Assembly (NCBI GenBank): GCA_947456815.1
Contig: CANGTL010000017.1
Coordinates: 1-52,670 of the forward strand
DNA from: Flavobacteriaceae bacterium
GTDB lineage: Bacteria > Bacteroidota > Bacteroidia > Flavobacteriales > Flavobacteriaceae
Direction of reading: 5' to 3'
Length of the DNA: 52,670 nt
Within the stretch, counting starts at the first letter, position 1; the number at the start of each line of letters is the position of its first letter. Under the pieces are notes generated by a model. That model did no database searches. It was not told where the DNA came from and worked only from the letters and a program-made list of their open reading frames with translations. Below are positions 6,746 to 15,688 of the stretch, piece by piece. A program made the position numbers and the translations under genes.

Positions 6746-9745
6746 ATGAAAGCGCAACAATTCAATGTAAGCAACGACACTTTCAGTAAGATTTTTCCAT
6801 TTTACTTTCTCATTGATGAAAATTTGTCAATGGTGAGTTGTGGTAGAAGTTTGATAAAATTATTACCGAACTTAAAAGAAGGAGATCATTTTTCATCAAT
6901 TTTCAAATTCATTAGACCTGGAATAGACAAAATTACTACCACAACTTTTAGTGAAATTAACAATCAATTGGTTGTCATTGAAACTAATGGGCTGAATTCG
7001 ATTTCTTTGCGAGGGCAGTTTGAATCCTATGAGAATGGCTTCCTTTTTATTGGTTCTCCCTGGTTTAATGAAATGAATGATCTAATCGAAAAAAAGCTAA
7101 CGGTCAACGATTTTGCATTTCATGATCCTTTGATCGATTTATTGCATGTCATGAATAATCTTAAAAACACGTCGAATGAATTAAAGGAATTGTTAGCGAC
7201 TGTAAATAAGCAAAAAAACGAATTAAAAAAAGCGAACAAAGAAATTCATGATATAGCGCTATTTCCGACTCAAAATCCAGATCCATTAATGCGCATTGAT
7301 TTTGATGGAAACCTATTAAATACGAATCCTGCTGCCACTTCAATTACAACTGTGTTTTATGAAGAGCAACAATATCAAATTCAAGACTTTTTCAAATACA
7401 TCGTTCAAAAAGTAGATGCAACCAAGGAACGTTGGATATTCGAAATACAAAGCAATGATAAATACTATTCCTTTGTTTGTATTAACTTGTTTGAGGAAGG
7501 ATATATTAACATTTATGGGAGAGAAATAACCAACGACAAAGAAAACCAAGAAGAAATAGGAAAGCTCTCGCTCGTGGCTAGTGCCAATAAAAACGGTGTC
7601 GTTCTGATCAACCTACAAGGAGAAATATCCTGGTGTAATGAGGCGTATCAAGAAATAGTAGATCGAGATCTTGAAGCAATTATCGGTCATAACATTTTAG
7701 ATTTTGGCCCGTGCAAAACCAATTCAAAATCGGAGCGAGAAATAATATTTAAAGGATTCCGAAATGGCGACTTATTTACAGGCGAAAAAAATAGTATTTC
7801 AAAAAAAGGGGAAATTTTTTGGTACAAAACATCCAAACAACCAATCCGAGATAAGCACAATAATGTTATACAATATTTTGCTGTTATAGAAGATATTACA
7901 GTAGAAAAACAAAATGAGGAACAGCTATTCCTACTTTCTAGCATCGTCAAAAAAAATAGCAATGCTGTTATTATTACTAATGCAAAAGGAGAAACAGAAT
8001 GGATCAATGATAGCTTTTTAGAAATGACAGGCTACACGTCTAAAGAACTTTTAGGAAATAAACCCGGTGATGTACTACAGGGCAATGAGAGCGACGTAGC
8101 AACGATTGCATTTATGAAAAATCAAATTGAAAATGGTTTGCCTTTTAGTTGTGAAATTGTCAATTATACCAAAACAAAGGAAAAATACTGGGTTCGTATT
8201 CACTGCCAGGTGTTGCACGATGCACAAGGAGAAGTCCTCAAATATTTTGCAACCCAGGAAAACATAACGCTTGAAAAAGAATTTACTCAGCAATTGGAAG
8301 AGTCGGAAAACCGTTTGAAAACACTGATTACAAATCTGCAATCAGGTATTTTGTTGGAAGATGATCAGCGAAAAATAGTTTTGGTAAACCCTATCTTTTG
8401 CAAACTATTCGGCATCGATGCTGAACCTGAGATAATGAAAGGCCTTGATTGTAATTTAATGGCTGAGAATACCAAAAACTATTTCAAATTCCCAGAGGAA
8501 TTCTCCACTAGGATTGAAGAAATTCTCAAACAAAGAAAAACAGTTATTGCGGAAGAAATCATCTTAGCCGATGGTAGAATTTTTGAAAGAAGTTACATTC
8601 CGCTGTTTAAAGACAAAGAATACAATGGTCATCTTTGGAGTTATGACGACATCACAATCAAGAAAAACTACAAGGAAAGCTTGGAAACGGAACGAACCAA
8701 GTATAGTAATATTATTGCGAACATGCACATGGGAATACTCGAGGTTGACAACCACGACAAAATTATTTTCTCCAACCAAGCTTTTAGCGAAATGAGTGGC
8801 TTTTCAATGGTAGAAATGATTGGTAAAAAAGCCTCTGATTTACTTTTGAACAAGGAAAACAATACAATTATCAAAGAAAAAATAGCCGAAAGAAAAGCCA
8901 ACATCAGTGACACCTATGAATTAAAGGTCAAGACCAAAAAAGGCGAGGAACGAGACTGGTTGATTAGTGGGGCTCCGAATCGCAATTTAAACGGAAAAAT
9001 CATTGGGTCGGTCGCTATTCATTTAGATATTACAGATCAAAAGAAACTGGAAATTGAAAAAGAAAAGCTTCTCAATAAATTAGCAAAACAAAACGAATAT
9101 TTAAATGAATATGCCCATGCGGTATCACATGATCTAAAATCGCCGTTGCGAAGTATACATGCCTTGCTGTCCTGGATTCAGGAAGACAATGAAAAGGAAT
9201 TCAGCAATCAGACGCAAGAATATCTGAACCAAATTAGAGATAAAGTCGAAAAAATGGACAATCTAATTCAAGGAATTTTGACCTATTCTAAAATTGAAGC
9301 ACAAAAAAGAGCCGTTGAAAAAATCGATTTGAATGAAGTTGTTCGAAATACAATCGAAACCATTCATATTCCCAAAAATATTACCGTGACCATCGCCAAT
9401 GAATTGCCAACCATGGAAACCAATAGTTTCATCATGCACCAATTGTTTCAAAATTTGATTAGCAATGCCATAAACTATAATGACAAGAAAAAAGGAGTTG
9501 TCATAATAGCATCGACCGAATCTAAAAACCACTATATTTTTTCCGTAAAAGACAATGGTGTTGGCATCGACCTTAAGTATCAAGATAAAATCTTCCAGAT
9601 ATTTGAATCGTACTCCAAAAATGCACAATCAACAGGTATCGGCTTGGCGATTGTGAAAAAAATTGTAGATCAATGCCAAGGAAAAATCTGGTTGGAAAGC
9701 CAAGAAGGAATCGGAACCATATTTTTTATTAAACTACCCAAATAA
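6746..9745 (+). CDS. HNOBA/multi-PAS sensor histidine kinase
   Basis: A 999-residue cytoplasmic kinase. Residues 1-160 are a haem-NO-binding-associated (HNOBA) domain, seen in FPFYFLIDENLSMVSCG, SLRGQF, FIGSPW and FAFHDPLIDLL. A coiled coil follows (about 145-175), then five PAS-like units (about 172-265, 272-395, 396-516, 517-645, 646-775). HisKA has the phospho-accepting H795 in HAVSHDLKSPLRSI, and HATPase_c has the N box (QNLISNAINYN) and G boxes (DNGVGIDL near 936, TGIGLAIVKKI). There is no transmembrane segment and no fused receiver. The separate H-NOX gene just upstream should dock on the HNOBA domain and gate activity with NO; the PAS units may add other signals. Confidence 0.95.
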   Translation: MKAQQFNVSNDTFSKIFPFYFLIDENLSMVSCGRSLIKLLPNLKEGDHFSSIFKFIRPGIDKITTTTFSEINNQLVVIETNGLNSISLRGQFESYENGFLFIGSPWFNEMNDLIEKKLTVNDFAFHDPLIDLLHVMNNLKNTSNELKELLATVNKQKNELKKANKEIHDIALFPTQNPDPLMRIDFDGNLLNTNPAATSITTVFYEEQQYQIQDFFKYIVQKVDATKERWIFEIQSNDKYYSFVCINLFEEGYINIYGREITNDKENQEEIGKLSLVASANKNGVVLINLQGEISWCNEAYQEIVDRDLEAIIGHNILDFGPCKTNSKSEREIIFKGFRNGDLFTGEKNSISKKGEIFWYKTSKQPIRDKHNNVIQYFAVIEDITVEKQNEEQLFLLSSIVKKNSNAVIITNAKGETEWINDSFLEMTGYTSKELLGNKPGDVLQGNESDVATIAFMKNQIENGLPFSCEIVNYTKTKEKYWVRIHCQVLHDAQGEVLKYFATQENITLEKEFTQQLEESENRLKTLITNLQSGILLEDDQRKIVLVNPIFCKLFGIDAEPEIMKGLDCNLMAENTKNYFKFPEEFSTRIEEILKQRKTVIAEEIILADGRIFERSYIPLFKDKEYNGHLWSYDDITIKKNYKESLETERTKYSNIIANMHMGILEVDNHDKIIFSNQAFSEMSGFSMVEMIGKKASDLLLNKENNTIIKEKIAERKANISDTYELKVKTKKGEERDWLISGAPNRNLNGKIIGSVAIHLDITDQKKLEIEKEKLLNKLAKQNEYLNEYAHAVSHDLKSPLRSIHALLSWIQEDNEKEFSNQTQEYLNQIRDKVEKMDNLIQGILTYSKIEAQKRAVEKIDLNEVVRNTIETIHIPKNITVTIANELPTMETNSFIMHQLFQNLISNAINYNDKKKGVVIIASTESKNHYIFSVKDNGVGIDLKYQDKIFQIFESYSKNAQSTGIGLAIVKKIVDQCQGKIWLESQEGIGTIFFIKLPK

Positions 9746-9746
9746 T

Positions 9747-10064
9747 ATGGAAGAGCCTAATATTGAATACATTCTACTATTGGCACGAGGTGAAGAAAGT
9801 ATAAAACTTAAATTAATAAAGGTCTTGCAATATGAATTGCCGATAGAAATTGACGCGTATTATGAAAACATCAAATCAAATCAGTGGCAACAAGCCGCGT
9901 TTCACGTACATAAAATAAAACATAAAATCGCGATCCTTGGACTTGAAGATACCTATTTGATGGCCGAGAAATATGAATATCAATTGTCCGAAAATAGAAC
10001 AGATTTGCAGACAGACTTTGAAAATACCCTAACTTTAATGCTAAATTTTGTAAATAACTTATAA
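9747..10064 (+). CDS. Histidine phosphotransfer (Hpt) protein
   Basis: A 105-residue all-helical protein fitting the Hpt fold. The acceptor is probably H55 in VHKIKHK, with K58 at the usual +3 position; the glycine of the classical HxxKG is His here. H53 is an alternative acceptor. As the preceding kinase has no Hpt or receiver of its own, this protein supplies the third step of a His-Asp-His-Asp relay. It starts one base after the kinase stop and is followed 12 bases later by the LytTR regulator, its likely target. Confidence 0.8.
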   Translation: MEEPNIEYILLLARGEESIKLKLIKVLQYELPIEIDAYYENIKSNQWQQAAFHVHKIKHKIAILGLEDTYLMAEKYEYQLSENRTDLQTDFENTLTLMLNFVNNL

Positions 10065-10076
10065 CACCAAAAAAAT

Positions 10077-10793
10077 ATGACTTGCATAATAATTGATGAT
10101 GAGATGATGGCAAGAGCCGTACTAGAGCAGTATATTACTTCGCTCACTAAAATTAAAGTGGTTGAAGTATTCCCCAATGCAATCACGGCAATAAAGTACC
10201 TAAACGACCACGAAGTAGATGTGATCTTTCTTGATATTCACATGCCAGATTTCAACGGATTTGACTTTATCAAGACGATAAAAAATCCGCCTAAAATCAT
10301 TTTGGTTACTTCAGACAAAGACTACGCTTCGGCGGCATTCGAATTTGATGCAATTATCGATTACTTAGTAAAGCCTATTACTGAAGAACGGTTTAAAAAA
10401 GCAGTGACAAAAATAACCCATAGATCTCGGGTTAAGGAAACGCCTCAACTAATAAAAAAAGAAGTACTTACTACTGATCAAACCAATGACTTCTATGTAA
10501 ACATTGGGAATCGCTTGATTAAGATAGACTTTTCACAAATAATGCTTATCAAAGCGCAAGGTGACTATGTTGAGATTAAAACTATAACCAGTTCCTATAC
10601 GGTACACACTACGTTGAAGAAAATAGAAACCAAACTTCCCAAAAAGATATTCCTAAGAATACATCGATCTTATCTTATTAACACTCGAAGAATTGTTGAC
10701 ATTGAAAACAATAGCGTGCTAATTGGTCGAGAAATCATTCCGGTAAGTCGGACCTACAAAATTGAATTACTAAACCGCCTTAATTTATTGTAG
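10077..10793 (+). CDS. LytTR-family response regulator
   Basis: A 238-residue regulator. The receiver (1-120) has acidic residues D7/D8-E9, phospho-acceptor D53 in VIFLDIHMPDFNG, and the LVKPI lysine. The C-terminal LytTR DNA-binding domain (about 140-238) shows the typical KAQGDYVEIKT, VHTTLKKIETKLP and FLRIHRSYLIN segments. It is the terminal output of the five-gene relay, so NO status should change transcription of LytTR-bound promoters. Targets are not visible from this window. A terminator follows at 10830. Confidence 0.95.
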   Translation: MTCIIIDDEMMARAVLEQYITSLTKIKVVEVFPNAITAIKYLNDHEVDVIFLDIHMPDFNGFDFIKTIKNPPKIILVTSDKDYASAAFEFDAIIDYLVKPITEERFKKAVTKITHRSRVKETPQLIKKEVLTTDQTNDFYVNIGNRLIKIDFSQIMLIKAQGDYVEIKTITSSYTVHTTLKKIETKLPKKIFLRIHRSYLINTRRIVDIENNSVLIGREIIPVSRTYKIELLNRLNLL

Positions 10794-10829
10794 CGCTATA
10801 CTATTTTTCATTAGAAGTGTTTATTCACT

Positions 10830-10866
10830 AAATCCCTTTCATCAACTGCAAGGGATTTCTTGTTTT
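10830..10866 (+). terminator. Rho-independent terminator of the H-NOX operon
   Basis: Nine-base stem AAATCCCTT/AAGGGATTT (10830-10838, 10850-10858) followed by a T-rich run, 37 bases after the LytTR stop. Confidence 0.75.
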
Positions 10867-11378
10867 TATCTCATACTATACCTCATCATTCGAGGGCAAA
10901 AACACCAAAACAAAAGGACTTTAAATGCATTTCAACGGAAATAATTTTCCATTCGTCTACACTTTTTATTCACCTATCGAATAATTACTAAAAGCTAAAT
11001 ACGTAAACGTACCTTCGTTATTGGTTAATAGTGTCATTTAACAACACCGAGATGTAGATTGTAGGTGATAGCCATCTCAAGTTTACCACTGTATTCCGCG
11101 CCAAGCCCCCGCTAGCGCGGTTTTACATTTAAAAGCGATAGTAACACCAACCTAAATGGTGTGCTCATTAACCAAAAATACTGATTCGGCACTCAAGCCA
11201 CCCTCACCAAATTTGGTTTTATATTGATGTTGCACTTTGCTGAATCTAACTGATTTCTAGCATTTACTCTTCTAAGTGAATTTCTTCTACGCAACCACTC
11301 ATCTTCCAAAAAAGTTCAAAACTTGAATATCATTTCCAAAATTAATCCTAAAATAAATTTTACTACACATTTTTTATT
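10867..11378. other. Intergenic region with a GC-rich hairpin
   Basis: About 510 bases without a credible gene. The interval around 10990-11122 is less AT-rich than its surroundings and ends in a hairpin CCGCGC/GCGCGG (11094-11099, 11113-11118) followed by TTTT, which has the form of a terminator without an annotated gene. It could be the end of a small RNA gene or a relic of a mobile element; no promoter with a perfect -7 box was found before it (TACCTTCG near 11011 is one mismatch off). Confidence 0.4.
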
Positions 11379-11386
11379 TACTTTTG
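11379..11386 (+). promoter_or_regulatory. -7 promoter element of the carotenoid operon
   Basis: TACTTTTG matches TAnnTTTG and lies 21 bases upstream of ATG 11408. No -33 TTTG is apparent. It would serve the MerR regulator and probably crtI-crtB-crtZ. Confidence 0.5.
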
Positions 11387-11407
11387 TTTAAACTTTTTCA
11401 AGTAAAA

Positions 11408-12304
11408 ATGAACAACGTAAAAAATGTATTCAGTATTAAAGATCTAGAAAATCTTTCTGGAATCAAGGCACACACCATTCGCATCTGGGAAAAAAGATAC
11501 AATGTTTTAGAACCAACCAGAACCGATACCAACATCAGACTCTACGACTTACCTAGTTTGCAAAAGTTGCTAAACATCACTTTACTTCATAATCACGGTT
11601 ATAAAATATCGAAGATCTCTAAATATCCACCTGAGAAAATACCACAATTGGTGCGTGAAATAATTTCAGAAAAAAGTGCAAAAAGTCATGCAATCAGCGC
11701 TTTCAAGATGGCGATGATGAATTTTGACCAAACAAAATTTTTCGCAACGTACAACAGTTTACTAGCAGAGAAATCTTTTAGAGAAGTGTTCTACGAAGTT
11801 TTTATTCCATTGATGACTGAACTTGGTTTGCTATGGCAATCGGATACCATCACACCTGCTCATGAGCACTTCATAAGCTATTTGATTAAACAAAAACTGT
11901 TGATCAATACCGAGAAAGTACAAGCACTAGAACCAACAAAAACGGATAAAGTGTTTGTTCTGTATTTACCGATGAATGAGATTCATGAATTAGGATTAAT
12001 GTACTTAAATTATGAGATATTATTGCACGGCTATAAAACCATTTACTTGGGAGAAAGTGTTCCAACGGAAAGTCTTAATGATTTAAACAAATATTACGAC
12101 TCGATTATTTTCGTGTCTTATATGACCGTTCAGCCTGACAAAGAACATGTAAACAGCTACATCAAGGAAGTTCAAGATACAGTGCTGAAAGAAGATTCCG
12201 AAATATGGTTGATTGGCAGAATGGTAGAAGAAATTAAACACGCGACTTTAAATAATTCTACGAAGGTATTTAACTCGATTTCACATCTAGTAGAAGAACT
12301 ATAA
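11408..12304 (+). CDS. MerR-family B12-binding regulator, CarH/LitR type
   Basis: A 298-residue regulator starting at ATG 11408; an in-frame TTG eight codons earlier overlaps the promoter and is rejected. Residues 7-75 are a MerR winged helix (FSIKDLENLSGIKAHTIRIWEKRY). Residues about 95-165 are the four-helix cobalamin-cap domain with W143-x9-E153-H154, the signature around the upper axial face in CarH photoreceptors. Residues 180-298 are a Rossmann B12-binding domain with E191-I-H193-E-L-G196, matching ExHxxG. In known CarH proteins, adenosylcobalamin-bound tetramers repress carotenoid genes until light breaks them. Here it directly precedes crtI, so light- and B12-dependent control of pigment synthesis is likely. 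Confidence 0.9.
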   Translation: MNNVKNVFSIKDLENLSGIKAHTIRIWEKRYNVLEPTRTDTNIRLYDLPSLQKLLNITLLHNHGYKISKISKYPPEKIPQLVREIISEKSAKSHAISAFKMAMMNFDQTKFFATYNSLLAEKSFREVFYEVFIPLMTELGLLWQSDTITPAHEHFISYLIKQKLLINTEKVQALEPTKTDKVFVLYLPMNEIHELGLMYLNYEILLHGYKTIYLGESVPTESLNDLNKYYDSIIFVSYMTVQPDKEHVNSYIKEVQDTVLKEDSEIWLIGRMVEEIKHATLNNSTKVFNSISHLVEEL

Positions 12305-12345
12305 CATAAAATTTTTGTCGCGATAAGAATTTCCATTTCATCAAA

Positions 12346-13809
12346 ATGACTTCAAAAAATATTAAGATTATCGGCTCTGGCTTTTCTTCGTTAGCGGCAT
12401 CTTGTTATTTAGCAAAAGCGGGCCATCAAGTCACCGTTTTTGAAAAAAACGCGACCATTGGGGGCAGAGCGAGACAGCTGAAAAAAGACGGATTTACTTT
12501 TGACATTGGTCCAACCTGGTACTGGATGCCCGATGTATTCGAACGATTTTTTGGCGACTTTAATAAAAAACCCTCAGATTACTATCAATTGCATAAATTA
12601 TCTCCAGCCTATCAAGTCTACTTTGGTGTAAACGAATTCGTAACCATTGCAGACAATCTGGATGAAATCATACAAACCTTTGAGTCGATTGAAACAGGTT
12701 CAGGCGCTATTTTAGCCGATTTTATGGCTGAAGCGAAAAGTAATTACGACATTGCCATCAAAGATTTGGTATACAATCCGGGTGTTTCTCCTCTGGAATT
12801 GGTAACTATTGAAACGGCGAAAAAAGTAGGTCAATTCTTTAGCAACATCAGCAAAGATGTTCGCAAACGATTTAAAAATCAGAAGCTAATACAAATTTTA
12901 GAATTTCCTGTTTTGTTTCTTGGCGCCAAACCATCAGACACGCCTTCATTCTACAGTTTTATGAATTATGCTGATTTTGGTTTGGGAACTTGGCATCCAA
13001 AAAACGGGATGTACAGTGTCGTCTTGGCTATGGAAAAACTAGCGATGGAACTAGGTGTAACAATTCACACCAATAGCAACATTTCTAAGATTTTAGTGGT
13101 CGATAAAAAAGCAACGGGTTTAATTGTAAATGGTGAAAATATTTCCGCAGATATTATTTTAAGCGGCGCCGACTACCATCATACCGAAACCTTACTCAAT
13201 ATTGAAGACCGCGCTTACTCTGAAAAGTACTGGAATAGCAAAACATTTGCGCCTTCTTCACTGCTTTTTTATGTAGGATTTGACAAAAAAATAGCAAACG
13301 TTGAACATCACTCACTCTTTTTTGATGTCGATTTTGACGTGCATGCTTCCGATATTTATGATCATCCTAAATGGCCAGAAAATCCTTTGTTTTATGCTAG
13401 CTTTCCTTCAAAAACAGATGGGAATGCTGCTCCCGAAGGTAAAGAAGCGGCGATATTCTTAATCCCACTGGCACCAGGAATAGAAGACAATGAGGACATT
13501 AGAAATCGCTATTTTGAAAAAATAATAACACGTTTAGAAAATTTAACACAACAAGAATTAAAAAATAGTATTATTTTTAAGGAGTCTTTTTGTGTGAATG
13601 ACTTTATCAAAGATTATAATTCCTACAAGGGAAATGCATACGGAATGGCGAATACGCTGCTTCAAACAGCCTTTCTGAGACCTAAGTTAAAGAGTAAAAA
13701 AGTAAAGGACTTATATTTCACCGGACAGCTAACCGTTCCTGGACCTGGAGTTCCTCCCGCTTTAATCTCTGGTAAATTAGTAGCGGAATTAATAGAACAA
13801 CACATTTAA
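12346..13809 (+). CDS. crtI: Phytoene desaturase
   Basis: A 487-residue FAD-dependent desaturase of the CrtI family, converting phytoene to lycopene. The dinucleotide-binding motif is at the N-terminus (IGSGFSSLAASCYLAKAG, then VFEKNATIGGRA), followed by FDIGPTWYWMPDVFERFF. The C-terminal FAD segment reads DLYFTGQLTVPGPGVPPALISGKLVAE, typical of bacterial CrtI. It is soluble or peripherally membrane bound. It lies 41 bases after the CarH-like regulator and two bases before crtB, so it is the first enzyme gene of the pigment operon. Confidence 0.95.
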   Translation: MTSKNIKIIGSGFSSLAASCYLAKAGHQVTVFEKNATIGGRARQLKKDGFTFDIGPTWYWMPDVFERFFGDFNKKPSDYYQLHKLSPAYQVYFGVNEFVTIADNLDEIIQTFESIETGSGAILADFMAEAKSNYDIAIKDLVYNPGVSPLELVTIETAKKVGQFFSNISKDVRKRFKNQKLIQILEFPVLFLGAKPSDTPSFYSFMNYADFGLGTWHPKNGMYSVVLAMEKLAMELGVTIHTNSNISKILVVDKKATGLIVNGENISADIILSGADYHHTETLLNIEDRAYSEKYWNSKTFAPSSLLFYVGFDKKIANVEHHSLFFDVDFDVHASDIYDHPKWPENPLFYASFPSKTDGNAAPEGKEAAIFLIPLAPGIEDNEDIRNRYFEKIITRLENLTQQELKNSIIFKESFCVNDFIKDYNSYKGNAYGMANTLLQTAFLRPKLKSKKVKDLYFTGQLTVPGPGVPPALISGKLVAELIEQHI

Positions 13810-13811
13810 TT

Positions 13812-14651
13812 ATGAAATCCATTTTTGACACTATTTCATTTGAATGCAGTAGGAATGTAACAAAGACTTATAGTACGTCCTTTTCTTCCGCTGTTCGCAT
13901 GCTAGCTCCTAGTATTCGACAAGACATTTATAACATCTATGGATTTGTTCGTTTTGCAGACGAAATTGTTGATAGTTTTCATGACTATAATAAAGAGGAA
14001 TTATTCGATCTTTTTCAATTAGATTTAGATGCGGCTTTAAAAAACAAAATTAGTCTTAATCCGGTATTGAATTCATTCCAGCACACTGTCACCAAATATA
14101 ACATTCCCTATGATTTGATTGGTGCTTTTATGAAGAGTATGCAACTAGACTTAACAAAAACGACTTATCAAACCAAAGAGGAATATAACGAATATATTTA
14201 TGGATCAGCAGATGTTGTTGGATTGATGTGTCTCAAAGTTTTTGTTATCGGCGATAACACAAAATACGACTCGTTAAAAGATGCTGCTATGCGCTTGGGA
14301 TCTGCTTTTCAAAAAGTAAATTTCTTGCGTGATTTAAAAGCAGATTTTGAAGGACTAAATCGTACCTACTTTCCTGAAACCGACTTAAATCAACTGAATG
14401 AAGCCTCGAAAAAGAAAATTATTCAAGAAATAGAAGCGGACTTTAAAGCCGGATTCGAAGGAATCAGGAATTTACCTTTGGAAGCTAAGTTTGGGGTTTA
14501 TACTGCGTACGTTTATTACAAAAAATTATTATCTAAACTAAGCAAAACGCCCTCTGCGGAAATTAAGAATACTAGAATTAGAGTGCCCGATTATGAAAAA
14601 ATTGGTCTTTTCGCGAAATGCTATTTTAGTTACAAATTAAACATCATTTAA
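13812..14651 (+). CDS. crtB: Phytoene synthase
   Basis: A 279-residue member of the squalene/phytoene synthase family, condensing two geranylgeranyl diphosphates to phytoene. The first Asp-rich motif is at about 50-60 (YGFVRFADEIVDSFHD) and the second at about 170-185 (KVNFLRDLKADFEGLNRTYFP), both needed for Mg2+-diphosphate binding. Its start lies two bases after the crtI stop, and the reversed order crtI-crtB is common in Bacteroidota. Length is usual for the family. Confidence 0.95.
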   Translation: MKSIFDTISFECSRNVTKTYSTSFSSAVRMLAPSIRQDIYNIYGFVRFADEIVDSFHDYNKEELFDLFQLDLDAALKNKISLNPVLNSFQHTVTKYNIPYDLIGAFMKSMQLDLTKTTYQTKEEYNEYIYGSADVVGLMCLKVFVIGDNTKYDSLKDAAMRLGSAFQKVNFLRDLKADFEGLNRTYFPETDLNQLNEASKKKIIQEIEADFKAGFEGIRNLPLEAKFGVYTAYVYYKKLLSKLSKTPSAEIKNTRIRVPDYEKIGLFAKCYFSYKLNII

Positions 14652-14663
14652 AATTAAACTGCT

Positions 14664-15107
14664 ATGTGGTTACATATACTTGTTTTTTTAGTCACTTTTT
14701 GCTTTATGGAGTTTATGGCTTGGTTTAGTCACAAGTACATCATGCACGGATTCTTATGGAGTCTACACGCGGATCATCATAAAAAAGATCACGATTCATG
14801 GTTTGAAAGAAATGATGCCTTTTTTATTTTCTATGCTATAGTAAGTATGATTTTCTTTTCGCTTTGGCGGTATGACATTTTCAACCTAGGATTAGCGGTT
14901 GGCTTAGGGATTTTCGCTTATGGCTGGACCTACTTTCTCGTGCATGATATTTTCATTCATCAACGATTCAAATTGTTTAGAAACGCTAACAATGCTTATG
15001 CAAGAGCAGTTCGCAGAGCCCACAAAATGCATCACAAACATATTGGAAAAGAACATGGTGAATGTTTCGGGATGCTATTCGTTCCGTTCAAATACTTCAA
15101 AAACTAA
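14664..15107 (+). CDS. crtZ: Beta-carotene hydroxylase
   Basis: A 147-residue integral-membrane non-haem di-iron hydroxylase with histidine clusters HKYIMHG, HADHHKK, HDIFIHQRF and HKMHHKH. Hydrophobic segments lie at about 3-20, 50-67 and 75-95. It should add hydroxyls at C3/C3' of beta-carotene to give zeaxanthin. It is the last gene of the operon, 12 bases after crtB. No lycopene cyclase (crtY) gene is present in the window, so that step must be encoded elsewhere. Confidence 0.9.
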   Translation: MWLHILVFLVTFCFMEFMAWFSHKYIMHGFLWSLHADHHKKDHDSWFERNDAFFIFYAIVSMIFFSLWRYDIFNLGLAVGLGIFAYGWTYFLVHDIFIHQRFKLFRNANNAYARAVRRAHKMHHKHIGKEHGECFGMLFVPFKYFKN

Positions 15108-15112
15108 ATAAT

Positions 15113-15142
15113 AAAGCCTTCTAAATTAGAAGGCTTTCTTTT
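15113..15142. terminator. Bidirectional terminator after crtZ
   Basis: Perfect 12-base stem AAAGCCTTCTAA/TTAGAAGGCTTT (15113-15124, 15126-15137) followed by a T-rich tract on the plus strand. It lies between the convergent crtZ and DUF4252 genes and can serve both. Confidence 0.85.
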
Positions 15143-15682
15143 TTACTGTATCATTAAGTCTTGCAATGGTTTCAACTGCGCTAGATCGACATCGGCTTCT
15201 TTCAAAACCGAAATCATATTGAAAATCATCGTCGGATTCATATCTTTTCCCAAAACGCGAACAATCGCAAAACCGTTTTCTTTCTTGTTAGCAAAAAAAA
15301 CAAATTCATCAATATGCTCGTCGTCGCCAATAAAACTGACCGAAGCACCTTCTTTTCCAGAGCCAAACTTCATGAGTTGCTGGTATTTTTCATCTTTCAA
15401 AATAGAATTCACCGAAGCGCGTTCTATTTCAAATTGTGCTTTGTTTTTATCATTCAGTTTGAAAGCCAAGATATTCATTTTATCAAATGAACCAATGGCT
15501 TCTTTTTGATTGGGAGTCAACTTCGACTTATCTATATTGAGAATGCTTGGAGCAAGATCTAAAGCTACAAAATCTTTACTTTCAGATTTGTCTACAAAAT
15601 ATCGTTGCAAACTTGGTTCAGATTGACAACTATTAAGTACCAATGTTAAAACAAAAAGTACAATAAAGGGAACACATTTCAT
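15143..15682 (-). CDS. DUF4252 domain lipoprotein
   Basis: A 179-residue protein with a lipoprotein signal peptide (hydrophobic core, VLNSC lipobox with Cys19, then QSEPS). The mature part has the DUF4252 pattern, including the GKEGASVSFIGDDEHIDEFVFFANKKENGFAIVRVLGKDM stretch in two segments around 105-150, and ends in LQDLMIQ. The biochemical role of DUF4252 is unknown. It is the last gene of a sigma/anti-sigma operon, six bases after a second DUF4252 gene. It is probably anchored in the envelope, where it could sense or respond to the stress that the sigma factor answers. Confidence 0.85.
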   Translation of the reverse strand: MKCVPFIVLFVLTLVLNSCQSEPSLQRYFVDKSESKDFVALDLAPSILNIDKSKLTPNQKEAIGSFDKMNILAFKLNDKNKAQFEIERASVNSILKDEKYQQLMKFGSGKEGASVSFIGDDEHIDEFVFFANKKENGFAIVRVLGKDMNPTMIFNMISVLKEADVDLAQLKPLQDLMIQ

Positions 15683-15688
15683 GTCAGA

